From Streptomyces longisporoflavus (GTDB lineage: Bacteria; Actinomycetota; Actinomycetes; Streptomycetales; Streptomycetaceae), in NCBI RefSeq assembly GCF_014649775.1, contig NZ_BMTR01000005.1, positions 434,001 through 498,000 on the forward strand: DNA of 64,000 nucleotides. The letters run 5' to 3'. Under the pieces are notes generated by a model that made no database searches, was not told where the DNA came from, and saw nothing but the letters and a program-made list of their open reading frames with translations. Below are positions 45,428 through 54,447 of the stretch, piece after piece (the first letter of the stretch is position 1; each line of letters starts with the position of its first letter). A program made the translations under genes and the position numbers.

Positions 45428-46945
45428 GTGACATATCCGGGACCGCCGCGGCCGGACCAGGTCTCCGCGACGCCGCTCGCCACGATCGCCGATCAGCTGG
45501 GCGTCGCAGCCCCGGCCACGGGGGAGGTCAGCGGCATCACGCACGACTCCCGCGCCGTCCGCCCCGGTGACATCTACGCCGCGCTGCCCGGCGCCCGGCT
45601 GCACGGCGCCGACTTCGTCGCGCAGGCGGCCGACCTCGGTGCCGCCGCGATCCTCACGGACCCGACGGGCGCCGAGCGCGCCGCCGTCACGGGTCTGCCG
45701 GTCCTCGTCGTCCCCGCGCCCCGGGACTCGATGGGGGAGCTCGCGGCCACGATCTACGGCCATCCGGGCCGCGATCTGCTCCAGATCGGCATCACCGGTA
45801 CGTCCGGCAAGACCACGACGGCCTATCTCATCGAGGGCGGTCTCAAGGAAGTCCGGTCGACCGGACTCATCGGCACGGTCGAGATGCGCATCGGCGACGA
45901 GCGCATCAAGTCCGAGCGGACGACCCCCGAGGCGACCGACCTCCAGGCGCTGTTCGCGGTGATGCGCGAGCGCGGCGTCGACGCCGTCGTGATGGAGGTC
46001 TCCAGCCACGCCCTCGTGCTCGGCCGGGTGGACGGCTGCGTCTTCGACGTCGCCGTCTTCAACAACCTCAGCCCGGAGCACATGGAGTTCCACTCCGACA
46101 TGGAGGACTACTTCCGGGCCAAAGCGCAGCTGTTCACCCAGCGGCGCTCCCGGCTCGGCGTGGTCAACTTCGACGACGAGTACGGCCGCAGGCTCATCAC
46201 CGAGTCCGAGGTCCCCGTCACCACGTTCTCCGCCGAGGGCCACCCCGACGCCGACTGGCGCGCGGAGGACGTCGAGGTCATGCCGTTCGACTCCACGTTC
46301 GTAGCGGTCGGCCCGAAGGGGGAGCGGATCACCGCGCGCTCCCCGCTGGCCGGTCCTTTCAACGTCGCCAACACGCTCGCCGCGATCGTCACGCTCGCCG
46401 TGGCCGGGATCGACCCCCAGCAGGCCGCCGACGGCGTCGCGGCCGTGCCGGGCGTGCCGGGCCGCCTGGAGCGCATCGACGAAGGCCAGCCCTACCTCGC
46501 CGTCGTCGACTACGCCCACAAGACGGACGCCGTCGAGTCGGTCCTGCGCGCCCTGCGCAAGGTCACCGAGAACAAGCTGCACATCGTGCTCGGCTGCGGC
46601 GGCGACCGGGACAAGACCAAGCGGATGCCGATGGGCGCCGCGGCGGCCAGGCTCGCCGACACCGCCGTCCTGACCGCCGACAACCCCCGCGGCGAGGACC
46701 CCCTCGCGATCCTCGCCACGATGCTGGCGGGCGCCGCCGACGTGCCGATCCACGAGCGCGGCGACGTCGCCGTCTTCGAGGACCGCGCCACCGCGATCCG
46801 CGCGGCCGTCGCCCGGGCCGAACCGGGCGACACGGTGCTCGTCGCGGGCAAGGGCCACGAGCAGGGACAGGACATCGCCGGGGTGGTGCGTCCCTTCGAC
46901 GACCGCCAGGTACTTCGCGAAGCAATCCAGCAAACCCAGGGATGA
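45428..46945 (+). CDS. murE: UDP-MurNAc-tripeptide ligase
   Basis: A 505-residue Mur ligase that adds the third amino acid to UDP-MurNAc-L-Ala-D-Glu. It has the ATP loop GITGTSGKTTT, the carbamylated-Lys region, and DNPR (418-421), the motif for diaminopimelate rather than lysine. Streptomyces walls contain LL-diaminopimelate, so that isomer is the expected substrate. The GTG at 45428 has GAAGGG 8 nt upstream. An in-frame GTG at 45383 has a TACGCT box (45370-45375) 7 nt before it and could give a 520-residue form from a leaderless transcript. Confidence 0.93.
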   Translation: MTYPGPPRPDQVSATPLATIADQLGVAAPATGEVSGITHDSRAVRPGDIYAALPGARLHGADFVAQAADLGAAAILTDPTGAERAAVTGLPVLVVPAPRDSMGELAATIYGHPGRDLLQIGITGTSGKTTTAYLIEGGLKEVRSTGLIGTVEMRIGDERIKSERTTPEATDLQALFAVMRERGVDAVVMEVSSHALVLGRVDGCVFDVAVFNNLSPEHMEFHSDMEDYFRAKAQLFTQRRSRLGVVNFDDEYGRRLITESEVPVTTFSAEGHPDADWRAEDVEVMPFDSTFVAVGPKGERITARSPLAGPFNVANTLAAIVTLAVAGIDPQQAADGVAAVPGVPGRLERIDEGQPYLAVVDYAHKTDAVESVLRALRKVTENKLHIVLGCGGDRDKTKRMPMGAAAARLADTAVLTADNPRGEDPLAILATMLAGAADVPIHERGDVAVFEDRATAIRAAVARAEPGDTVLVAGKGHEQGQDIAGVVRPFDDRQVLREAIQQTQG

Positions 46946-46949
46946 ATCT

Positions 46950-48362
46950 GTGATCGCCCTCTCCCTCGCCGAGATCGCCGCTGTCGTCGGCGGGCAGACG
47001 TACGACATACCGGATCCGTCCGTCCAGGTCACCGGACCGGTCGTCAGGGACTCCCGTGAAGTGGAGCCCGGCAGCCTCTTCGTCGCCTTCGCCGGCGAAC
47101 GCGTCGACGGCCACGACTACGCGTCCGCGGTGGTCGAAGCAGGCGCCGCCGCCGTCCTCGCCTCGCGCCCCGTCGGCGTGCCCGCCATCGTCGTCGACGA
47201 CGTACAGGCCGCCCTCGGAGCCCTGGCACGGCACGTCGTGGAGCGGCTCGGCGCGACCCTCGTCGCCCTCACCGGCTCCGTCGGCAAGACGAGCTCCAAG
47301 GACCTGCTCGCCCAGGTACTGCGGAGCAAGGCGCCCACGGTCTTCACGCCGGGCTCGCTCAACAACGAGATCGGCCTGCCGCTCACCGCCCTCAGCGCCA
47401 CCGACGAGACGCGGTTCCTCGTCCTGGAGATGGGCGCCCGCGGCATCGGCCACATCCGCTACCTCACCGGCCTCACCCCGCCGAAGATCGGCCTCGTGCT
47501 CAACGTCGGCACCGCCCACATCGGCGAGTTCGGCGGACGCGAGCAGATCGCAGTGGCGAAGGGTGAACTCGTCGAGAGCCTGCCCGCCGACGGCACCGCC
47601 GTCCTCAACGCCGACGACCCCCTCGTCCGCGCCATGGCTTCGCGCACGAAGGCGCGCGTCCTGCTCTTCGGAGAGTCCGCCGACGCCGACGTACGTGCCG
47701 AGAATGTCCGGCTCACGGAGATCGGACAGCCCGCCTTTACGCTGCACACACCCTCCGGGTGCAGCGACGTGACCTTGCGGCTGTACGGTGAGCACCACGT
47801 GTCGAACGCGCTTGCCGCGGCCGCCGTCGCCCATGAGCTGGGCATGTCCGCAGACGAGATCGCCCGCGCGCTCTCCGAGGCGGGCACGCTGTCCCGCTGG
47901 CGGATGGAGGTCACCGAGCGCCCGGACGGCGTGACGGTCGTCAACGACGCCTACAACGCGAACCCCGAGTCCATGCGAGCCGCCCTGCGCGCGCTCGCGG
48001 CCATGGCCAAGGGACGTCGTACGTGGGCGGTGCTCGGTCACATGGCCGAGCTCGGTGACGAGGGGCTCGCCGAACACGACGCGGTCGGACGGCTCGCTGT
48101 CCGGCTGAACGTGAGCAAGCTCGTGGCAGTCGGGGGCAGGGAAGCGTCCTGGCTCCAACTGGGCGCATACAACGAGGGTTCGTGGGGTGAGGAGTCGGTG
48201 CACGTGTCCGACGCACAGGCGGCGATCGACCTGCTGCGCAGCGAGCTGCGCCCGGGAGACGTCGTGCTGGTGAAGGCTTCCAGATCGGTCGGTCTCGAGC
48301 GGGTCGCAACGGCGCTGCTCGATGACTCCGCGTCGTCCGAGGGGCAGGTCGCCGGCCGATGA
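46950..48362 (+). CDS. murF: UDP-MurNAc-pentapeptide synthetase
   Basis: A 470-residue Mur ligase that adds D-Ala-D-Ala to the stem peptide. The N-terminal substrate domain has the DSREVEPGSLFVAF motif. The central ATP loop is TGSVGKTSSKDLL, with LEMGARGIGHI and the NVGTAHIGEFGG segment. The C-terminal domain contains NDAYNANPESMRAAL. It starts 4 nt after murE and overlaps mraY by 4 nt (ATGA), so translation along the operon is coupled. Confidence 0.95.
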   Translation: MIALSLAEIAAVVGGQTYDIPDPSVQVTGPVVRDSREVEPGSLFVAFAGERVDGHDYASAVVEAGAAAVLASRPVGVPAIVVDDVQAALGALARHVVERLGATLVALTGSVGKTSSKDLLAQVLRSKAPTVFTPGSLNNEIGLPLTALSATDETRFLVLEMGARGIGHIRYLTGLTPPKIGLVLNVGTAHIGEFGGREQIAVAKGELVESLPADGTAVLNADDPLVRAMASRTKARVLLFGESADADVRAENVRLTEIGQPAFTLHTPSGCSDVTLRLYGEHHVSNALAAAAVAHELGMSADEIARALSEAGTLSRWRMEVTERPDGVTVVNDAYNANPESMRAALRALAAMAKGRRTWAVLGHMAELGDEGLAEHDAVGRLAVRLNVSKLVAVGGREASWLQLGAYNEGSWGEESVHVSDAQAAIDLLRSELRPGDVVLVKASRSVGLERVATALLDDSASSEGQVAGR

Positions 48363-49429
48363 GGCAGATCCTCTTCGCGGGTGTGATCGGGCTCTTCCTG
48401 ACCCTGGTCGGAACCCCGCTCCTGATCAAGTTCCTGGCCCGCAAGGGCTACGGGCAGTTCATCCGGGACGACGGCCCGCGCGAGCACCACAGCAAGCGCG
48501 GTACGCCGACCATGGGTGGTATCGCCTTCATCCTCGCCACGCTCATCGCGTACTTCCTCACGAAGATCATCACGGGCACGGAGACGACGCTCTCCGGCCT
48601 GCTCGTGCTCTTCCTGATGGCGGGCATGGGCCTCGTCGGCTTTCTCGACGACTACATCAAGATCGTCAAGCAGCGCTCGCTCGGCCTGCGCGCCAAGGCG
48701 AAGATGGCCGGCCAGCTGATCGTCGGCATCGGCTTCGCCGTGCTCGCGCTGAACTGGCCGGACAACCGCAACCAGACCCCGGCCTCCACCAAGCTGTCGT
48801 TCGTCACGGACTTCGGCTGGTCGATCGGCCCGGTGCTCTTCGTGGTCTGGGCGCTGTTCATGATCCTCGCGATGTCGAACGGCGTGAACCTCACCGACGG
48901 CCTCGACGGCCTCGCCACGGGCGCCTCGGTGATGGTCTTCGGCGCGTACACCTTCATCGGTGTCTGGCAGTACCAGGAGTCCTGCGCCAACGCCGTCACG
49001 CTGACCAACCCACAGGCGTGTTTCGAGGTCAGAGACCCACTCGACCTCGCCGTGGTGGCCTCTGCGCTGATGGGTGCCTGCTTCGGCTTCCTGTGGTGGA
49101 ACACCTCGCCCGCGAAGATCTTCATGGGTGACACCGGCTCGCTCGCTCTCGGCGGCGCGCTCGCCGGACTCGCGATCTGCTCGCGCACCGAGATGCTCCT
49201 CGCGCTCCTCGGCGGCCTCTTCGTCCTGATCACGATGTCCGTCGTCATCCAGGTCGGCTCGTTCCGCATGACCGGCAAGCGCGTCTTCCGCATGGCACCG
49301 CTCCAGCACCACTTCGAACTCAAGGGGTGGTCCGAGGTCCTTGTGGTGGTCCGCTTCTGGATCATCCAGGGCATGTGCGTGATCGTCGGACTCGGCCTCT
49401 TCTACGCAGGATGGGCAGCCAAGAAGTAA
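48359..49429 (+). CDS. mraY: Phospho-MurNAc-pentapeptide transferase
   Basis: A 356-residue integral membrane enzyme with about ten helices. It transfers phospho-MurNAc-pentapeptide to undecaprenyl phosphate to form lipid I. Catalytic and Mg-binding motifs are FLDDYIK, NLTDGLDGLATG and FMGDTGSLALGG. The cytoplasmic loop HHFELKGWSE is intact. The ~40-residue insertion around YQESCANAVTLTNPQACFEVRDPLDLA (two Cys, read in parts) is typical of actinobacterial MraY and lies outside the membrane. Confidence 0.95.
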   Translation: MRQILFAGVIGLFLTLVGTPLLIKFLARKGYGQFIRDDGPREHHSKRGTPTMGGIAFILATLIAYFLTKIITGTETTLSGLLVLFLMAGMGLVGFLDDYIKIVKQRSLGLRAKAKMAGQLIVGIGFAVLALNWPDNRNQTPASTKLSFVTDFGWSIGPVLFVVWALFMILAMSNGVNLTDGLDGLATGASVMVFGAYTFIGVWQYQESCANAVTLTNPQACFEVRDPLDLAVVASALMGACFGFLWWNTSPAKIFMGDTGSLALGGALAGLAICSRTEMLLALLGGLFVLITMSVVIQVGSFRMTGKRVFRMAPLQHHFELKGWSEVLVVVRFWIIQGMCVIVGLGLFYAGWAAKK

Positions 49430-50835
49430 TGACTTGGGCAGGAAAGAACGTCACTGTCGCGGGGCTCGGTGTCTCGGGCATCCCGGCGGCCCGCGTGCTG
49501 CACGGCCTCGGAGCGGTCGTCACCGTCGTCAACGAAGGCGACGACGAGCGCTCCCGCACGCAGGCCGCCGACCTCGAGGCCCTGGGCGTCACCGTCCGCC
49601 TCGGTGACGGCGACACCCTGCCCGAAGGCACCGAACTCGTCGTCACCACGCCCGGCTGGAAGCCCGGCAAGCCGCTCTTCGCGGCCGCCGCGGCAGCCGG
49701 CGTCGAGGTGTGGGGCGACGTGGAGCTCGCCTGGCGGCTGCGCGGCCCCGGCGCGGCGCCGTGGCTCGCGGTCACCGGCACGAACGGCAAGACCACGACC
49801 GTACGGATGCTGGCCTCGATCCTGGAGGCGGCCGGTCTGCGGACCGCCGCCGTCGGCAACATCGGGGTCTCGCTCCTCGACGTCGTCACCGGCGACGACA
49901 CCTATGACGTCCTCGCCGTCGAGCTCTCCAGCTACCAGCTGCACTGGGCGCCCTCGCTGCGCGCCCACTCGGCGACCGTCCTGAACCTCGCGCCCGACCA
50001 TCTGGACTGGCACGGCTCCATGGAGGCGTACGCCGCCGACAAGGGCCGGATCTACGAGGGCAACCAGGTCGCCTGCGTCTACAACGTCGCGGACAAGGCC
50101 ACGGAAGACCTCGTCCGCGAGGCCGACGTCGAAGAGGGCTGCCGCGCCATCGGTTTCACGCTGAATGCGCCCGCGCCCTCGCAACTGGGCGTCGTGGACG
50201 GCATTCTGGTCGACCGTGCCTTCGTGCCGGACCGCCAGAAGCAGGCGCAGGAGCTCGCCGAGATCTCCGACGTGCAGCCGCCCGCGCCGCACAACATCGC
50301 CAACGCCCTGGCCGCGGCGGCGCTCGCGCGCGCCTACGGAGTACCCGCGACGGCCGTCCGCGACGGCCTGCGCGCCTTCCGTCCGGATGCCCACCGCATC
50401 GAACACGTCGCCGACGTGGCCGAAGTGGCGTACGTCGACGACTCCAAGGCCACCAACACCCACGCCGCGGAAGCGTCGTTGGCCGCCTACGAATCCATCG
50501 TCTGGATCGCGGGCGGGCTCGCCAAGGGCGCCACCTTCGACGAGCTCGTCACCAAGTCGGCGAAGCGGCTGCGCGCCGTCGTCCTGATCGGCGCCGACCG
50601 CGCGCTGATCCGCGAAGCCCTCGCGCGACACGCCCCCGAGGTCCCGGTCGTCGACCTCGACCGGACCGACACTGGGGCGATGTCCGAGGCGGTACGACAG
50701 GCGGCACGGCTCGCCGAGCCGGGGGACACCGTACTGATGGCTCCGGCCTGTGCGTCGATGGACATGTTCACCAACTACAACAAGCGTGGTGACGCGTTCG
50801 CGGACGCGGTCCGCGAACTCGGCGCGAGCGCCTGA
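49429..50835 (+). CDS. murD: UDP-MurNAc-L-alanine:D-glutamate ligase
   Basis: A 468-residue Mur ligase that adds D-Glu. The N-terminal UDP-binding fold is VTVAGLGVSGIPAARVL. The ATP loop is VTGTNGKTTTVRML, with VELSSYQLHW, LNLAPDHLDWHG and the C-terminal DDSKATNTHAAEASL following. The ATG at 49429 overlaps the mraY stop (TAATG) and matches family length. An in-frame ATG at 49411 would add six residues (MGSQEV) read from the end of mraY in another frame. Confidence 0.93.
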   Translation: MTWAGKNVTVAGLGVSGIPAARVLHGLGAVVTVVNEGDDERSRTQAADLEALGVTVRLGDGDTLPEGTELVVTTPGWKPGKPLFAAAAAAGVEVWGDVELAWRLRGPGAAPWLAVTGTNGKTTTVRMLASILEAAGLRTAAVGNIGVSLLDVVTGDDTYDVLAVELSSYQLHWAPSLRAHSATVLNLAPDHLDWHGSMEAYAADKGRIYEGNQVACVYNVADKATEDLVREADVEEGCRAIGFTLNAPAPSQLGVVDGILVDRAFVPDRQKQAQELAEISDVQPPAPHNIANALAAAALARAYGVPATAVRDGLRAFRPDAHRIEHVADVAEVAYVDDSKATNTHAAEASLAAYESIVWIAGGLAKGATFDELVTKSAKRLRAVVLIGADRALIREALARHAPEVPVVDLDRTDTGAMSEAVRQAARLAEPGDTVLMAPACASMDMFTNYNKRGDAFADAVRELGASA

Positions 50836-50918
50836 CGCGGGCCCCTGTGGTCCGGGGGCGCCCGGCACCCCCTGAGGAGGGAACGTGGCAGCGTCGTGGT
50901 GTCTTGGCGGGGGCCTCG

Positions 50919-52241
50919 ATGGCCGGCAGTAGCGGGCGGGCGCCCACGCGTCCCGCCAGGCGGCCCGCACCGGTCCGCCCCGCGGGCGTGCCGCGTCAGC
51001 CGGGCGAGAACGCGGTACGGCGGTTCCATACCCGGCTCAAGCGGGCCTGGGACCGGCCGCTGACCGCCTATTACCTCATCCTCGGCAGCAGCCTGCTGAT
51101 CACGGTGCTCGGCCTGGTGATGGTCTACTCCGCGTCCATGATCCAGGCGCTGCAGCTCGACCTGCCCGCCGCCTACTTCTTCCGCAAGCAGTTCACCGCG
51201 GCCGTACTCGGCTCGATCCTGCTGTTCGTCGCCATGCGGATGCCCATCAAGCTGCACCGGGCGCTCGCCTATCCCATCCTCGCGGTGACCGTCTTCCTGA
51301 TGGTGCTCGTGCAGGTCCCGGGGATAGGGCGCAGCGTCAACGGAAACCAGAACTGGATCTACCTGGGCGGCCCCTTCCAGCTCCAGCCGAGCGAGTTCGC
51401 CAAGCTCGCCCTCGTCCTGTGGGGCGCGGACCTGCTCGCCCGCAAACACGACAAGCGGCTGCTCACGCAGTGGAAGCACATGCTGGTGCCGCTCGTCCCG
51501 GTCGCCTTCATGCTGCTCGGACTGATCATGCTGGGCGGCGACATGGGCACGGCGATCATCCTCACGGCGATCCTTTTCGGCCTGCTCTGGCTCGCGGGCG
51601 CACCGACGCGGCTCTTCGCGGGAGTGCTCTCGATCGCGGCTCTGCTCGGCGTGATCCTCATCAAGACCAGCCCCAACCGCATGGCCAGGCTCGCCTGCAT
51701 CGGTGCCACCGATCCCGGCCCCGGCGACCAGTGCTGGCAGGCCGTGCACGGGATCTACGCCCTGGCCTCCGGCGGATTCTTCGGTTCCGGCCTCGGCGCG
51801 AGTGTGGAAAAATGGGGTCAACTGCCGGAACCGCACACCGACTTCATCTTCGCCATCACGGGGGAGGAACTCGGCCTGGCGGGGACGCTGTCGGTGCTCG
51901 CTCTGTTCGCGGCTCTAGGCTATGCGGGTATCCGCGTGGCCGGACGCACGGAGGACCCCTTCGTACGGTATGCCGCGGGAGGCGTGACCACCTGGATCAC
52001 GGCGCAGGCCGTGATCAACGTCGGTGCGGTGCTCGGTCTGCTGCCGATCGCCGGTGTCCCGCTCCCGCTGTTCTCCTACGGAGGCTCCGCCCTGCTGCCG
52101 ACCATGTTCGCCATCGGACTCCTCATCGCCTTCGCGCGGGAGGACCCGGCGGCAAAGGCGGCCCTGGCCATGCGGCAACCTCGGGTGAGATGGAACACGA
52201 TGAGACGGCGCGTCAAGGCGCGTTCGTCCGGAGAGCGGTGA
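50919..52241 (+). CDS. ftsW: Septal peptidoglycan polymerase FtsW
   Basis: A 440-residue SEDS-family glycosyltransferase. A basic, Pro/Arg-rich cytoplasmic N-terminus of ~45 residues is followed by ten membrane helices. It includes the first-helix motif VMVYSAS, QNWIYLGGPFQLQPSEFAKL, GGDMGTAIIL, and the C-terminal PEPHTDFIFAITGEELG and GGSALLPTMFAIGLL. It works with FtsI. The ATG at 50919 follows a GGCGGGGG site. A 15-codon frame (GTG 50885 to TAG 50932) with a much better ribosome site overlaps this start. Confidence 0.92.
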   Translation: MAGSSGRAPTRPARRPAPVRPAGVPRQPGENAVRRFHTRLKRAWDRPLTAYYLILGSSLLITVLGLVMVYSASMIQALQLDLPAAYFFRKQFTAAVLGSILLFVAMRMPIKLHRALAYPILAVTVFLMVLVQVPGIGRSVNGNQNWIYLGGPFQLQPSEFAKLALVLWGADLLARKHDKRLLTQWKHMLVPLVPVAFMLLGLIMLGGDMGTAIILTAILFGLLWLAGAPTRLFAGVLSIAALLGVILIKTSPNRMARLACIGATDPGPGDQCWQAVHGIYALASGGFFGSGLGASVEKWGQLPEPHTDFIFAITGEELGLAGTLSVLALFAALGYAGIRVAGRTEDPFVRYAAGGVTTWITAQAVINVGAVLGLLPIAGVPLPLFSYGGSALLPTMFAIGLLIAFAREDPAAKAALAMRQPRVRWNTMRRRVKARSSGER

Positions 52242-52247
52242 ATTTCG

Positions 52248-53342
52248 GTGCATGTCGTACTCGCCGGTGGGGGGACCGCCGGCCACATCGAGCCCGCGCT
52301 CGCCCTCGCGGACGCCCTGCGGAGGCAGGACCCGACCGTGGGCATCACGGCCCTGGGCACGGAGCGTGGACTCGAGACCCGACTCGTACCCGAGCGGGGC
52401 TACGAACTCGCGCTGATCCCTGCCGTACCGCTGCCGCGCAAGCCCACTCCTGAGCTGATCACCGTGCCGGGACGGCTGCGCGGCACGATCAAGGCGGCGG
52501 AGCAGATCCTGGAGCGTACGAAGGCGGACTGCGTGGTCGGCTTCGGCGGCTATGTCGCGCTGCCGGGGTACCTCGCGGCCAAGCGGACGGGCACGCCGAT
52601 CGTCGTGCACGAGGCCAACGCGCGCCCCGGCCTCGCCAACAAGATCGGTTCGCGGTACGCCCACGGGGTGGCCGTCGCGACGCCGGACAGCAAGCTGCGC
52701 AACTCGCGCTACATCGGCATCCCGCTGCGCCACACCATCGCCACGCTCGACCGGGCCCGGGTCCGCCCGGAGGCGCGCGCCGCCTTCGGCCTCGACCCGA
52801 ACCTGCCGACGCTGCTCGTCTCCGGCGGTTCGCAGGGCGCCAGGCGGCTCAACGAGGTCGTCCAGCAGGTCGCCCCGGTGCTCCAGCGCGCCGGGATCCA
52901 GATCCTGCACGCGGTCGGCCCGAAGAACGAAATGCCGTACGTCGAGAACATGCCCGGTATGCCGCCCTACATCCCGGTACCGTACGTGGACCGGATGGAC
53001 CTCGCGTACGCCGCGGCGGACATGATGCTCTGCCGCGCGGGCGCGATGACCGTCGCCGAACTCTCCGCCGTCGGGCTGCCGGCCGCGTACGTCCCGCTGC
53101 CCATCGGCAACGGCGAACAGCGGCTGAACGCCCAGCCGGTGGTCAAGGCGGGCGGCGGACTCCTGGTGGACGACGCCGAACTGACGCCCGAGTGGGTGCA
53201 GGGCAACGTGCTCCCGGTGCTCGCCGACCCGCACCGGCTGTACGAGATGTCCCGCGCCGCGTCGGAGTTCGGCCGCAGGGATGCCGACGACCTCCTCGTC
53301 GGCATGGTGTACGAGGCGATCGCGTCCCGCCGCAACGGGTGA
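52248..53342 (+). CDS. murG: UDP-GlcNAc:lipid I GlcNAc transferase
   Basis: A 364-residue GT28 glycosyltransferase at the inner membrane face that makes lipid II. The N-terminal loop is VVLAGGGTAGHIEPALALADAL, followed by GFGGYVALPGYLAA and HEANARPGLANKIGSRY. The C-terminal UDP-GlcNAc domain has LLVSGGSQGARRLNEVV and CRAGAMTVAELSAVGLPAAYVPLPIGNGEQRLNA (read in parts). It starts 6 nt after ftsW with a GTG preceded by GGAGAGCGG. Confidence 0.95.
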   Translation: MHVVLAGGGTAGHIEPALALADALRRQDPTVGITALGTERGLETRLVPERGYELALIPAVPLPRKPTPELITVPGRLRGTIKAAEQILERTKADCVVGFGGYVALPGYLAAKRTGTPIVVHEANARPGLANKIGSRYAHGVAVATPDSKLRNSRYIGIPLRHTIATLDRARVRPEARAAFGLDPNLPTLLVSGGSQGARRLNEVVQQVAPVLQRAGIQILHAVGPKNEMPYVENMPGMPPYIPVPYVDRMDLAYAAADMMLCRAGAMTVAELSAVGLPAAYVPLPIGNGEQRLNAQPVVKAGGGLLVDDAELTPEWVQGNVLPVLADPHRLYEMSRAASEFGRRDADDLLVGMVYEAIASRRNG

Positions 53343-53377
53343 GACGGCACAGATAGGCAGACAGAAGGCAGGGGACC

Positions 53378-54172
53378 GTGGCCGGACCGACCACCGCCGA
53401 ACGGCAGAGATCTGCTCCTGGTGGGTCCCGCCCGCCCCGCCCGCCGCGCTCCCGCGCACGCGTGCGGCCGCGCACCCTGATCCTCTCGCTGATCGCGCTC
53501 GTGCTGCTCGGCGCGGGAGGTGTCTGGCTGCTCTACGGCTCGCAGTGGCTGCGCGTGGAGCGCGTGACGACGTCGGGGACCCGGGTGCTGACGCCCGAGA
53601 AGGTGCGCGAAGCAGCCGCGGCCCCGGTCGGCTCGCCGCTGATCTCGGTCGACACCGACGTCCTCGAGGACCGGCTGCGCAAGAAACTGCGGCGTATCGA
53701 CTCGGTCGACGTAGAGCGTTCCTGGCCACACGAAATCAGTCTGAAAGTGACCGAACGCAAGCCGGTTCTGCTTATCGAAAAGGGCGGAAAGTTCGTCGAA
53801 GTGGACGCCGAGGGCGTGCGATTCGCCACGGTCGGACACGCGCCGAAGGGTGTTCCGCTCCTGGAATTGACGCCGGACCGGGAGAACGCGGCATCGAGTC
53901 TGCGCCGTTTCGACTCGCACCGCCTGCGCCGCGAGGCGGTAAGCGTCGCCGGTGCGCTGCCGGCCGCCGTGGAACGCGATACACGGGTCGTCAAGGTCCG
54001 TTCGTACGACTCGATCTCGCTGGAGTTGAGCGGCGATCGCACCGTAGCGTGGGGCAGCAGCGAGAAGAGCCGGGCGAAGGCAAGCACACTCTTCGCGCTG
54101 ATGAAAGCCGCCCCCAAGGCGCGGCACTTCGATGTGAGCGTCCCCACCGCGCCTGCGTCGTCGGCGAGTTGA
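53378..54172 (+). CDS. ftsQ: Cell division protein FtsQ
   Basis: A 264-residue bitopic divisome protein. It has a basic cytoplasmic N-terminus, a membrane helix (TLILSLIALVLLGAGGVWLLY, ~residues 33-53), a POTRA domain starting LRVERVTTSGTRVLTPEKV and a FtsQ beta domain to the end. It scaffolds FtsL/DivIC-type proteins at the septum. The GTG at 53378 follows AGGGGA. murC, which sits between murG and ftsQ in many bacteria, is missing here as in other Streptomyces. Confidence 0.92.
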   Translation: MAGPTTAERQRSAPGGSRPPRPPRSRARVRPRTLILSLIALVLLGAGGVWLLYGSQWLRVERVTTSGTRVLTPEKVREAAAAPVGSPLISVDTDVLEDRLRKKLRRIDSVDVERSWPHEISLKVTERKPVLLIEKGGKFVEVDAEGVRFATVGHAPKGVPLLELTPDRENAASSLRRFDSHRLRREAVSVAGALPAAVERDTRVVKVRSYDSISLELSGDRTVAWGSSEKSRAKASTLFALMKAAPKARHFDVSVPTAPASSAS

Positions 54173-54255
54173 CGCATATCGTCGCAGGCCAGCACCCTGG
54201 TTCGGCAGCGCTACGGCTGATCACATAGGGTGAAAAGAAAAACGGGAGGTTCGGC

Positions 54256-54330
54256 GTGTTCGTTGAACGTGCGCCACTTGTCGACTTAGTGTCCTGTTCG
54301 GAAGAGTCCAAGGAACAGACACACTGGTAA
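54256..54330 (+). CDS. Possible 24-codon upstream reading frame before ftsZ, contains TTA
   Basis: GTG at 54256 is preceded by GGGAGG (54244-54249) with a 6-nt spacer, and the frame runs to TAA at 54328-54330. It begins VFVERAPLVDLVSC. Codon 11 is TTA, which in Streptomyces is read by the bldA tRNA. The stop codon runs into an inverted repeat (54329-54353). The frame lies in the ftsQ-ftsZ gap, where ftsZ promoters of S. coelicolor are known to be. It may be fortuitous. Confidence 0.35.
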   Translation: MFVERAPLVDLVSCSEESKEQTHW

Positions 54331-54353
54331 CCCTAAACTTCAGCGTTAGGGTT
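54289..54353 (+). promoter_or_regulatory. Hairpin and inverted repeat in the ftsZ promoter region
   Basis: A 10-bp stem with one bulged C (54289-54299 with 54313-54322) is followed by the perfect inverted repeat AACCCTAA (54329-54336) and TTAGGGTT (54346-54353). A TAAACT (54334-54339) overlapping the left arm could be a -10 element. These are candidates for developmental control of ftsZ. Confidence 0.5.
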
Positions 54354-54447
54354 CGGGTCGGCGTTCGGACCGTCCCATTCGGCATCAGTCGTCGCGGCGC
54401 TTGACCGCGAGGCGGCGACACGTAACTCGAGGCGAGAGGCCTTCGAC

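Noticed and set aside
43820..47032. 1070-codon minus-strand frame across ftsI, murE and murF
   Set aside because: Shadow of the dcw genes, whose motifs are unmistakable on the plus strand. No ribosome site.
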